From Siphonodentalium dalli (Eukaryota; Mollusca; Scaphopoda; Gadilida; Siphonodentaliidae): a DNA stretch of 64,000 nt. The translations under genes and the position numbers were made by a program. Below, piece after piece: positions 1 through 8,027 of this stretch (the first letter of the stretch is position 1; each line of letters starts with the position of its first letter). The stretch covers positions 165,718,394 to 165,782,393 of the forward strand of contig CP136069.1 of the NCBI GenBank assembly GCA_032622095.1, read 5' to 3'. Below the pieces are notes generated by a model. The model was given only the letters and a program-made list of their open reading frames with translations. It was not told the origin of the DNA and ran no database searches.

Positions 1-300
1 AATGGCCACATTATGGGGGGTCAGTAATACATTTTCATATCCAAAAGTCAATGGTTTTTAAGATAATTGCCAAAAAACAAAAGAAAATCCATTTTTGAGG
101 GCCTGAACCCCAATTTTGGGATTCAACACTTTTATCTCAAAGTTGAGCCCCCAATTAGAATTTTATTGACCTATATCCATCGGTGCCACATACAGGTATC
201 ATTTCTGATATTTTCTGTACCATTATCGGATGGGATTGACCTTCAGGGAGCTCTTGACCCTGCAAATAAGGTTTTTGGATGGAATATATTGGTCGTAGAA
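1..300 (-). repeat. Dispersed host repeat, uninterrupted copy
   Basis: Positions 1-190 are the reverse complement of 20709-20887, and 1-70 also match 3238-3312 in reverse. Positions 190-260 match the reverse of 3313-3369. This copy therefore contains, in one piece, the two halves of the repeat that the large element at 3376-20702 separates. It is cut by the window start. No coding capacity is credible in it. Confidence 0.8.
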
Positions 301-3237
301 TGAAAAACAGACATTTTCCCAATAACACAGATGTTGAGGAAATCATCAATTACAGGGTATTTGATCAGTAACCTAAAACTCCTACAAAAAGGTTACCTGG
401 TGATATAATTTGAATGTAGTTCATCTTTTGTTATCTAGATTTCATGGCCTTTGATGTGAGATGGTTGCCAAAATGGTTATAAATGGAATGACATATACAT
501 GTATCACATTAGCAATATACATGTAAATGAGTTCAATGTGTTATTTTCTTTAACTTATGGGAGAACAGGGTGTTTTTATGGTATTCTAATGTTGAATTGA
601 ATTATACTCAGCCCACAAGCAGGTTTAGTGATGTTGAGTTACTACAATTTGATCAATCAGTATGATTCGGTAGTCGAGCAGGTTGTGTCCTTATCAGTCC
701 CACATCAATTTTGATTGGCTGCATCACCATTTTGTATAAAGGTTCTACAATGTCCCTAACACGTACATTATTTTAGAACAAATAATGGCTAGCCTGACAT
801 GATCGTCTATATTTATTTCCTGATATATGTATATGTACACGTAGATGTATATTTGCCCTAAATTGTTTCTGGTTCAAATTTGGGAGTATGTAAGAAAATA
901 AGTCATAAGAAAGATGCAGTTGCAGTAATATTAAAATATATTGTCCTGTTCAAAACTAACAAATACATGTCTATTGATTATTGGTGTGATATCCAGTAAT
1001 AATGACTAAAATAATCTTCAGATTATTTTATCATTCCAGTTATAATAAATCCACACATTAAAAATATAGGGCTTCCATACATACAGAATATTTTCCAACT
1101 TGACAATCGTTCCTTGTGTTCAACTGAGTGAGTTCATGTGAGGTTCATGGAAATTTATTTGGCAAGCTTGATTCTAAGGTGTCTAGCTTTATGGGCTTGA
1201 AATTCCGAATGCAATCCTGTTGCGTTGTGATCTCAGAGCGAGTTGGAAGAAAAATACAAGCATCAGTTGATATGCCGATATAAATACATACAAATCTACA
1301 TTCTGCAGGTTGCCATGCATGCTATGCAATCCTCCCTCATATTTCAACTTATCAAGGAAAAATGATCACATTACCAATGACTATGATAGTCAGATGTTTT
1401 TGTAGATTTTGTAGATTTGTGGATGTTGTAGATTTTGTAGATTTGTGGATGTTGTAATGCAATATAGATCTCCATTATAGTTGCACAAATTAGTTTTCAT
1501 TTCGTCCCTTTAAATTTACTTTTATTTTGTATGTATGTATGCCACTCCAAAAATATCAGAAAAAGTACTGTAAACCGTTTGGTTTGATGTTATAGGCACA
1601 GGAGATATATATATATATATTTTACATGTCAAATATTGTGAACCCTGCAGATACGTGTATGTGTGTCAGTCACCTTATGTGTGTGATGTACATGCAATAA
1701 CTACATGTATATTCTAGTGAAATTTATGGTCTGCACTCTGCAGTATTTCAAAAACATGCTATGGCCATGCCTACATATACATATGTACACTGATTCTAAC
1801 ACAATGATTGTCAGGTTATAATCTATGTTTGAGGAAAGTTACTATGTATTTTTCATTTGTGTTGCATTTGTCAATATTAATGGGTCCCAGGAGCCCAGAT
1901 ATTACTAGAGCAGAGCCCATTTAATTTTCATGAGACTGGTGGACTTCATGTCTATACTCCTAAATAAACATGACTCTGAGTCTTATCAGACCAAGACGGT
2001 ATTGTGTAGGTTTTACTATAATTATATTTTGAAAAGACTCAACCATTATTTTTCCACTACCCTATATATCACAATATATTCATTTGGCAGTATTCATCCC
2101 AAGTTTAGTGGTGATGCTAATAAATTTGGTATGATAGTCAGGTAGAGCAAAGCGATCTGAACAAATCGAGGATAAGCCACTATGTGTAGTGTACATTAAA
2201 AAACATGTATATTGTGAAATATTTTAATAATGGGTGCTGGTTTTTACAAACTGGCCATAATTGAGATGACTATTCCTGTTGTTTACCAAACATCAGCGTA
2301 CGCATTAAATATTTTGAAGTATATGTGTTCTTGAATGTTTCATACAGACACTGACTTTTGCCCAAATTGCTCGGATTAGCCAAACAATGCAAAAAGAACC
2401 AACTTTAGGTAAAATGATGGTACTATTTCTTAACAGAATCGCCTTGACCTACAAACATCGATCATAGCAATCCAGCAGTACCCATCAGCAAAATATAAAA
2501 TTAGCAGGACCACTTAACCTGCAGTGGTATTGAAAATGAAAATAAATAAGTTATGAGGGCTATTAGCTATTATGAAGAATTATGTTAGAGAAATTATAGA
2601 CCCTCATCTTCTCCAACCTGCAACTATCATGGCCAACCAAAACTAATGTGGGACTGACAAAGGCTCATTCTACTATTGATTGAATAGTGATGATTCCATC
2701 ATTTCCTAAAACTTTTTGTAAGATGAGGTGTCCTTTTGGAAGAATTGATTACTTCTGAAATATATACTGGTAGATATGGTCATCTCTCATCTGATTACAA
2801 CATGTTTTTACTATGCCCAGATGCAATACCCATTTTAAGATCGCAACATGTGGCTGCTGCATCAAGCAAACAGCTGGTCATTCCATTTAGTAAAAGTGTT
2901 TAGCATGTTTCATAGCTTGGTCACTTAAATCAGATCAGCTGTTAAATGTTGATAACAAATTTTGAAAACCTGTTTTGTTCAATCTGTACATTTCTGTTGA
3001 TTAGAGCACAATTGTTACCTGATTTTTGGTAAAGCACACCAGTTTCCAAGGCATGTTCAGTCGGGAAGAGCTCATGTTGTGTGTCGGGGTCAACACATCC
3101 TCAGCAGCAATTTCCAGCTAATCCCATTGTGTGTGGTCAATTGTGCTCTTAAGTTGATCAGAGAATGCGGATAGTTCTTTAAAAAGTGTCCTTGTGGTAT
3201 TGTATACTTGTGGTGCATTACATGCTGAAATCGGTTT
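301..3237. other. AT-rich host flank, no gene recognised
   Basis: I see no convincing coding region here; the longest open frame (71 codons near 1930) has no recognisable features. The stretch holds a short tandem duplication of a ~30-bp unit at about 1399-1455, a TA microsatellite at about 1609-1621 and many ACATGTA-type words. Segments around 690-735 and 2635-2680 resemble each other in inverted orientation, but weakly. Confidence 0.6.
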
Positions 3238-3369
3238 TTGGCAATTATCTTAAAAACCATTGACTTTTGGATATGAAAATGTATTACTGACGCCCCCCCC
3301 CCCCCATAATGTGGATTTTCAGGGTCAAGAGGTCAATCCCATCCGTTAATGGTACAGAAATTATACCTA
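3238..3369 (+). repeat. Host repeat, left half interrupted by the Polinton
   Basis: The first 75 bp match 20818-20887 in direct orientation (differing mainly in the poly-C length) and 1-70 in reverse. The remainder matches the reverse of about 190-260. The repeat continues on the far side of the element at 20709, so this was the insertion target. Confidence 0.8.
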
Positions 3370-3375
3370 TATGTG
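3370..3375 (+). repeat. Left target site duplication TATGTG
   Basis: TATGTG immediately precedes the AGTAGT start of the left terminal repeat. The same six bases follow the right terminal repeat at 20703-20708. A 6-bp duplication is the known signature of Maverick/Polinton integration. Confidence 0.85.
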
Positions 3376-3841
3376 AGTAGTAATGGGGGGCACTATGGCC
3401 CAGTACCCCCCAGTGGGGGGCACTATGGCCCAGTACCCCCCAGTGGGGGGCACTATGGCCCAGTACCCCCCAGTGGGGGGCACTATGGCCCAGTACCCCC
3501 CAGTGGGGGGCACTATGGCCCAGTATCGAATACTGGACCATAGATCGTCCAGTATTCGATACTGGGCCATAGTGCCCCCCAGTGGGGGCACTATGGCCCA
3601 GTATCGAATACTGGACGATCTATGGTCCAGTATTCGATACTGGGCCATAGTGCCCCCCACTGGGGGGTACTGGGCCATAGTGCCCCCCACTGGGGGGTAC
3701 TGGGCCATAGTGCCCCACTGGGGGGTACTGGGCCATAGTGCCCCCCACTGGGGGGTACTGGGCCATAGTTCCCCCCTGAGGATAGATATTCCTGTCATTG
3801 ATGTGATATTTCTGATCGGAAAAAATGAAAATGGACTTAGA
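3376..3841 (+). repeat. Left terminal inverted repeat of the Polinton
   Basis: It matches the reverse complement of 20261-20702. Four 30-bp direct units (CACTATGGCCCAGTACCCCC then CAGTGGGGGG) run from 3391 to 3510. Two copies of a short palindromic core containing CAGTATCGAATACTGG follow (about 3511-3660), then four units in the opposite orientation to about 3770, then about 70 bp of unique sequence. The terminus is therefore itself close to a palindrome. Open frames through this array are products of the repeats. Confidence 0.92.
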
Positions 3842-3921
3842 ATTATTTTTGTTCAAAAGGAAAATCTCACTTTGGAAAATATCAATTAGCAATCAAGAGT
3901 TTTTCTTTTCGAATATTTGGT

Positions 3922-3937
3922 GGCCCTGAAAAGGGCC
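3922..3937 (-). terminator. Histone-type 3' stem-loop, OTU-like gene
   Basis: On the minus strand it reads GGCCCTTTTCAGGGCC: a 6-bp stem with a TTTC loop, preceded by AAAAC and followed by ACCA. It starts 19 nt after the stop codon of the gene at 3957-4424. This fits the metazoan histone mRNA stem-loop consensus GGYYCTTTTCAGRRCC with ACCCA after it. A purine-rich stretch (GAAAAGAAAAA) follows, where a histone downstream element would lie. Confidence 0.75.
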
Positions 3938-3956
3938 GTTTTATTTTTGTTATAGT

Positions 3957-4424
3957 TTAGAATCCGCCACATTGAACTTCTTTGTTCGCCAAAACTTCAA
4001 TTGATTTGGCTCCTCGCCTCATCCATATTTCGCATTCACAATAATGCTCGTGGCAAACGTGTGGGATCCACACTAGAGTTATTGATGACTTGAATCTTGG
4101 TGTTGATTTGTAGCCGCCTTTGGTAGCATCAAACATGACGATAGGTCGCTGTATAACAGTCGCCGCTAATTCAACCATCAATCTTGATTCAGCCAAAAGT
4201 GGTGTGCGCCGTAAATCTTGTGCCGACGCACCAAGTTCGTCACTCTCTGCGTAGTACAGGTCAACTGCCGCATCTCTCAGAACCATCCATCCATCGGTCG
4301 TCCCGTAAACCGCAACGCTGAGTGCCCTCCAAAACAGAGATATTTCTTCGCCGCCGCACACTGCTTTACAGTATACCCCCGGTACCATTATCTCGTCAAG
4401 ATCTGTTATGTTTACAGCAGTCAT
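3957..4424 (-). CDS. OTU-like protein, putative cysteine site altered
   Basis: 155 aa. I chose the ATG at 4424 because it follows the same CATTCAAAG leader as the paired gene starting at 6033; an upstream ATG at 4499 lies inside the promoter repeat. Residues 26-60 (GEEISLFWRALSVAVYG, then WMVLRDAAVDLYY) and 76-100 (ESRLMVELAATVIQRPIVMFDA) follow the order of the ovarian tumour (OTU) protease fold, and HEHY at 125-128 matches the usual C-terminal His motif. In the family a Cys precedes LF; here that position is Ser29. It may be an inactive OTU, or this copy may be damaged. OTU domains occur in viruses and large transposons, where they remove ubiquitin; a role here is inference. It is divergent from the gene at 5048 and ends in a histone-type stem-loop. 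Confidence 0.5.
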   Translation of the reverse strand: MTAVNITDLDEIMVPGVYCKAVCGGEEISLFWRALSVAVYGTTDGWMVLRDAAVDLYYAESDELGASAQDLRRTPLLAESRLMVELAATVIQRPIVMFDATKGGYKSTPRFKSSITLVWIPHVCHEHYCECEIWMRRGAKSIEVLANKEVQCGGF

Positions 4425-5011
4425 CTTTGAATGTAGAATAAGTCTGAAGATCCGTCTTGAACATATATTACGATTGTGCGGGCGGTAGAGAAAGCACATA
4501 ATACTTTGACGTTAAAAATGACAAATGCTTCCTGACGTTGTGTTTCTTTACAGTGCATTATCTGTAGTTTTCACTATTTCGATATGTTATAGATTAAATT
4601 CATGATAGTATATGCAATTAATTAAGATGTTTTAACATATGAATTCATCTTCGTTCATAAACGATGACCAAGTAAAGTTATCGATTGTAATGATGAAGAA
4701 AAATGTTCAGTATGTTTTCTTGTGTTCAGTTTTATGTATAAAATATGTACATCTCCAAAAACAAAACTAGAAAAACATTCCATATTTTCCTAACGAGGTA
4801 ACAAATATATCAATCATGTGTACCAAATAATAGATAATGATCTAACGAAATAAAAAACATTTGTTTGATCGCTATGCAATAATGATCAAGAAAAATATGA
4901 ATGCTGATCCGTCTCTGAAAAAACACAATGCCAGGAAACATTTGTCAATTTTAACGTCAATGCGACATGTGATTTCATTGACGCCCGTGTCAAATGTATA
5001 AAAATATTTTC
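4421..5011. promoter_or_regulatory. Bidirectional promoter module, copy 1
   Basis: Near-identical to 6030-6624. Each end carries the same elements pointing outward. The left end has ATTTGTCA-N3-TTAACGTCAA (minus strand, 4506-4526), the box TTTCTCTACCGCCCG (minus, 4479-4493) and a TATA-like TAATATAT (about 4461-4470). The right end has the first element at 4940-4960, a changed form of the box, and TATAAAAATA at 4997-5006. The central ~380 bp are AT-rich and non-coding. TTAACGTCAA contains a CREB/ATF-type half site. The module drives the genes at 4424 (left) and 5048 (right). Confidence 0.7.
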
Positions 5012-5047
5012 GAATTTGATCAACGTTACATTGCATTGCTATCAAAG

Positions 5048-5536
5048 ATGGATCCGTTAACAGAATTTCTTCAGAGTGAGATATACAGTAATCCTGTTGT
5101 ACAGAATACATATGCGGCACCACAGTCAACAGGCCAAGCTAATACGACAATGACTATAGGTGGTGATACACTCATTTTAAAAGCGATTTTAGATGAACTG
5201 AGATGTCTTCGCAGGGATATTGACGTGAAAACACAAGTAACGCATCAAGAAGTAAAAGTGAATCTTCGTTTCGTTGCAGAAGAGATAGATATACCAATCA
5301 GGGTTCATGATGTTCAGAAATCGAAAGAACAGAAACAGATCAAAAAAGAAAAAATATTGGCTGCGAAAGAAAAAGAACCTAAAAGTATCATGAAGCCTTC
5401 TACTGAGACAAAAGTCAGATTTCGTCTTCCTTGTAAAGAATCTAAAGATACAGAGAAAAGTGATGAATTCGCAAAAGCTATTGGTTCTCATGGGAAAGAT
5501 ATGTCAAGATATAAGAAAAACACAAAACGATGTTAA
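5048..5536 (+). CDS. Unknown early protein with charged, coiled-coil-like middle
   Basis: 162 aa, not recognised. I placed the start at 5048, the first ATG after the TATA box at 4997; the open frame extends upstream, but its earlier ATG (4994) overlaps the TATA box. The N-terminus is polar (MDPLTEFLQSEIYSNP). Residues about 45-85 look helical (ILDELRCLRRDIDV and on). Residues 90-162 are rich in Lys, Glu and Arg, with a possible nuclear-type basic segment at the end. It is transcribed away from the OTU-like gene out of the first promoter module. A histone-type stem-loop begins 24 nt after its stop codon. Confidence 0.6.
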   Translation: MDPLTEFLQSEIYSNPVVQNTYAAPQSTGQANTTMTIGGDTLILKAILDELRCLRRDIDVKTQVTHQEVKVNLRFVAEEIDIPIRVHDVQKSKEQKQIKKEKILAAKEKEPKSIMKPSTETKVRFRLPCKESKDTEKSDEFAKAIGSHGKDMSRYKKNTKRC

Positions 5537-5559
5537 AGTCAGATGATAATTTTAAAAAC

Positions 5560-5575
5560 GGCCCTTTTCAGGGCC
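5560..5575 (+). terminator. Histone-type 3' stem-loop, gene at 5048
   Basis: GGCCCTTTTCAGGGCC preceded by AAAAAC and followed by ACACAC. The next ~75 bp (to about 5650) are repeated after the second plus-strand gene at 7035-7110 and include AAAGGTTACTCTTTCAT, a candidate U7-pairing region. The remaining bases to 5787 hold nothing I recognise. Confidence 0.75.
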
Positions 5576-5787
5576 ACACACATTTCCCAAAAGGTTACTC
5601 TTTCATTGCTGAAAAAATCAAAAACACGATTGTTCAATTTATATTTTATTCAACAACAAATATTTGCAAGTATATTTTGTTTTAAATTATTCGTGGCGTG
5701 ATTTTTTCAAAACAAAACATAGGGTACAAAGAACATTATTAGTTCTTAAGCAATGCTAAAAGTTTTTCCTTTTTGAAAAAATTGGTT

Positions 5788-5803
5788 GGTCCTGAAAAGG
5801 ACC
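5788..5803 (-). terminator. Second tandem histone-type stem-loop, 62-aa gene
   Basis: On the minus strand it reads GGTCCTTTTCAGGACC, still within the histone consensus, with a compensated T/A pair in place of C/G. CAAAAAC precedes it and AACCA follows. It lies 12 nt beyond the first stem-loop of the same gene, and a purine-rich AAAAAGGAAAAA is downstream. Confidence 0.65.
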
Positions 5804-5815
5804 GTTTTTGTTTTT

Positions 5816-5831
5816 GGCCCTGAAAAGGGCC
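5816..5831 (-). terminator. First histone-type stem-loop, 62-aa gene
   Basis: On the minus strand it reads GGCCCTTTTCAGGGCC with CAAAAC before it. It starts 13 nt after the stop codon of the gene at 5845-6033. Confidence 0.72.
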
Positions 5832-5844
5832 GTTTTGTATGGCA

Positions 5845-6033
5845 TCAAAGTTCACGCCACGATTTTCTTTTGAGACTTTTGCTTTTGTTCCAACGCTGTT
5901 GTTTTTTGCATATTTGCATAACCAGTTTTGCACTGGCGGTTACTTCTTTTGCGTGTCCGGCCCGCATTATCTGGGGTGATAGCCCTATCGTTCCTCTTAG
6001 TATAGACATCAACGGTTCGGGGATTTCGGACAT
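5845..6033 (-). CDS. Small basic protein from the second promoter module
   Basis: 62 aa. The start at 6033 follows the same TATA-like box and CATTCAAAG leader as the OTU-like gene, which is why I prefer it to the 86-codon frame that starts at 6112 inside the promoter repeat. The C-terminal third is rich in Lys and Arg (residues about 43-60). Residues 24-40 (RAGHAKEVTASAKLVMQ) faintly recall a histone-fold helix-loop-helix, but I cannot support a homology claim. Two tandem histone-type stem-loops follow. It could also be the 3' remnant of a longer gene lost when the module was duplicated. Confidence 0.5.
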   Translation of the reverse strand: MSEIPEPLMSILRGTIGLSPQIMRAGHAKEVTASAKLVMQICKKQQRWNKSKSLKRKSWREL

Positions 6034-6624
6034 CTTTGAATGCAGAATAAAAATTGTTCACGGCCGTGTTTGAACATATATTACGATTGCGCGGGCGGTA
6101 GAGAAAGCACATGTCGCATTGACGTTAAAAATGACAAATGCTCCCTGACGTTGTGTTTCTTTACAGTGCATTATCTGTAGTTTTCACTATTTCGATATGT
6201 TATAGATTAAATTCATGATAGTATATGCAATTAATTAAGATGTTTTAACATATGAATTCATCTTCGTTCATAAACGATGACCAAGTAAAGTTATCGATTG
6301 TAATGATGAAGAAAAATGTTCAGTATGTTTTCTTGTGTTCAGTTTTATGTATAAAATATGTACATCTCCAAAAACAAAACTAGAAAAACATTCCATATTT
6401 TCCTAACGAGGTAACAAATATATCAATCATGTGTACCAAATAATAGATAATGATCTAACGAAATAAAAAACATTTGTTTGATCGCTATGCAATAATGATC
6501 AAGAAAAATATGAATGCTGATCCGTCTCTGAAAAAACACAACGCCAGGAAACATTTGTCAATTTTAACGTCAATGCGACATGTGATTTCTCTACCGCCCG
6601 TGTCAAATGTATAAAAATATTTTC
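6030..6624. promoter_or_regulatory. Bidirectional promoter module, copy 2
   Basis: The duplicate of 4421-5011, with only scattered substitutions over about 590 bp. Here both ends keep the full set. The minus-facing end has the TTAACGTCAA element at 6119-6139 and the CTCTACCGCCCG box at 6092-6106. The plus-facing end has them at 6553-6573 and 6586-6600, with TATAAAAATA at 6610-6619. It drives the genes at 6033 (left) and 6650 (right). Confidence 0.72.
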
Positions 6625-6649
6625 ACTTTTTCAGTGAACTTCATTCATT

Positions 6650-7000
6650 ATGCCGTCTCTAAAGAAATTTTTCAAGAAGCTATGGAGGAAGAGAGATTCG
6701 TCAGAGGAGACGAAAATCAGAACCTATAGGAAATGGCAGGATTCTCCTGAACAAAAGGTGGTGCAGAAACAGATGTTAACAGATTTTCTGGCTCGGCGAC
6801 GACCATCGGCTGAAGTATGTGATCAAGAACCAAGCAATCTTGATCTCGGGGAGATCTTGTCACAGATCTCGAAGAAAGATCTGTGCAATGCAGCAATTGA
6901 CAGCTTCGCTCAGGCTGCTGCGGCGCACAGATCAAACCCTACTTGGTCTGTGACAATTAATCCCAACGGGATATATCCTGATTTGGCAGAATTTTTATGA
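6650..7000 (+). CDS. Unknown early protein with amphipathic basic N-terminus
   Basis: 116 aa, not recognised. The first 15 residues (MPSLKKFFKKLWRKR) would form a strongly basic amphipathic helix with aromatic residues, as in membrane- or nucleic-acid-binding peptides. A charged stretch follows, then a likely helical segment at about 68-93 (GEILSQISKKDLCNAAIDSF and an Ala run), and a short hydrophobic end. The ATG is ~30 nt downstream of the TATA box at 6610, after a leader that differs from the other pair. A histone-type stem-loop starts 19 nt after the stop. It is the plus-strand partner of the 62-aa gene. Confidence 0.6.
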   Translation: MPSLKKFFKKLWRKRDSSEETKIRTYRKWQDSPEQKVVQKQMLTDFLARRRPSAEVCDQEPSNLDLGEILSQISKKDLCNAAIDSFAQAAAAHRSNPTWSVTINPNGIYPDLAEFL

Positions 7001-7018
7001 ATTCTGGAAAAGAAAAAC

Positions 7019-7034
7019 GGCCCTTTTCAGGGCC
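7019..7034 (+). terminator. Histone-type 3' stem-loop, gene at 6650
   Basis: GGCCCTTTTCAGGGCC preceded by AAAAAC and followed by ACCCAC. This copy matches the metazoan histone stem-loop including the ACCCA flank. The downstream ~75 bp repeat the sequence after 5575. Confidence 0.78.
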
Positions 7035-7107
7035 ACCCACATTCCCCAAAAAGGTTACTCTTTCATAGCTGAAAAAAACAAAACAAAACACGATTGTTCA
7101 ATTCATA

Positions 7108-7113
7108 ATTTAT
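7108..7113 (-). terminator. Poly(A) signal AATAAA, zinc-knuckle gene
   Basis: AATAAA on the minus strand 33 nt after the stop codon of the gene at 7146-7721. There is no histone-type stem-loop here, so this early gene seems to use ordinary polyadenylation. It abuts the 3' end of the gene at 6650 tail to tail. Confidence 0.5.
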
Positions 7114-7145
7114 TCACAATATAATTTTCAAATGTTTGTATCGAT

Positions 7146-7721
7146 TCATTTATCTGTTTTTGGAATGTAGAATTGTCTCAGCTTCTTTTTCTTGGAAGTT
7201 TTCTTGGAATTTTCAAAATCTGGATGCTTATCTTCAGATTTGTTCTGTGAATCATTCGTAGGATCAACAGGTCGGGGTTGTTTGAAAACATCTGATGTTG
7301 TAGACATCTCTTCAGTTTTGATAACTGCATTTTGTTCTTGTATTGTTACTGCTTGTAGACTTTTTTGTATAGTTTTCACATTTTTTTTGTCGTCGAAATC
7401 TGTTTTACATTGGAAGGACCAATGGGAGTCTTGTCCGCATTTGTAACAGTAACCATATGGTGGTTTCCAATTTTTATCAGCTTTGTTTTTCTCTTTTTTC
7501 TCTTGCCATTGCATTTTGTTACAAAATTTAAACAAATCAGTAGAGATCTGTCTCAATTCGACAAGATTATCTTGAATTTTTCTAGTCTGTAGTAGTGTAG
7601 ATTCTTCTTTATGCAGCTCAATATAGCTCTCTTCAATAACTGCAGGCCTTGGTCTTATTCTAACAATATCTTCTTCGCTGGCGGAGTCGTCTGAAACAGG
7701 TCTTTTGATTCTCTTAAACAT
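7146..7721 (-). CDS. CCHC zinc-knuckle protein
   Basis: 191 aa. A retroviral nucleocapsid-type zinc knuckle CX2CX4HX4C is formed by C92, C95, H100 and C105 (YCYKCGQDSHWSFQC), which suggests single-stranded nucleic-acid binding. The first 32 residues are the same as those of the DNA polymerase encoded divergently at 7932, except for one change (I22 here, K there), because the two genes share an inverted duplication of promoter plus 5' coding end. The C-terminal half is Lys/Asp/Ser-rich and ends in a basic cluster (KKTSKKKKLRQ). The function is unknown. A replication accessory role beside the polymerase is inference from the shared promoter and N-terminus. Confidence 0.72.
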   Translation of the reverse strand: MFKRIKRPVSDDSASEEDIVRIRPRPAVIEESYIELHKEESTLLQTRKIQDNLVELRQISTDLFKFCNKMQWQEKKEKNKADKNWKPPYGYCYKCGQDSHWSFQCKTDFDDKKNVKTIQKSLQAVTIQEQNAVIKTEEMSTTSDVFKQPRPVDPTNDSQNKSEDKHPDFENSKKTSKKKKLRQFYIPKTDK

Positions 7722-8027
7722 TTTTGTCTTGAGTTTTTGTCAGCAAAAAATATTGCGACTGGCTTCTTCGGAGTTGAAGTGTAAAGTGTATAATTACACA
7801 ATTTTAACACCTGCTTTTATAGCAGTGACTGCTATAAAAGCAAGTGTAAAATTGTGTAATTATACACTTTACACTTCAACTCCGAAGAAGCCAGTCGCAA
7901 TATTTTTTGCTGACAAAAACTCAAGACAAAAATGTTTAAGAGAATCAAAAGACCTGTTTCAGACGACTCCGCCAGCGAAGAAGATATTGTTAGAAAAAGA
8001 CCAAGGCCTGCAGTTATTGAAGAGAGC
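7626..8027. promoter_or_regulatory. Palindromic divergent promoter with shared 5' coding ends
   Basis: A near-perfect inverted repeat centred at 7827, with arms of about 200 bp. Each arm holds a TATAAAAG box (plus strand 7833-7840; minus strand 7814-7821), an ~85-bp leader and the first 32 codons of a gene. The ATGs at 7721 and 7932 are 106 and 105 bp from the centre. Only a few bases differ between the arms, so duplication or gene conversion must be recent or continuing. Confidence 0.85.

Noticed and set aside
3376-3780. CRISPR-like array of regular repeats
   Set aside because: There are no unique spacers; the units abut as a tandem, inverted palindromic array in a eukaryotic transposon end.
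3284-3892. Open frames of 64-168 codons on both strands across the left terminal repeat (and 20063-20728 on the right)
   Set aside because: They exist because the 30-bp units are a multiple of three and have no stops in several frames; both strands and several frames are open at once.
4994-5047. Upstream ATG extending the early gene at 5048
   Set aside because: The ATG at 4994 overlaps the TATA box, so it would lie upstream of the transcription start.
5852-6112. 86-codon minus-strand frame overlapping the 62-aa gene
   Set aside because: Its start lies inside the promoter module; the same upstream residues appear in front of the OTU-like gene, showing they are promoter sequence. The 62-codon frame begins at the conserved leader.
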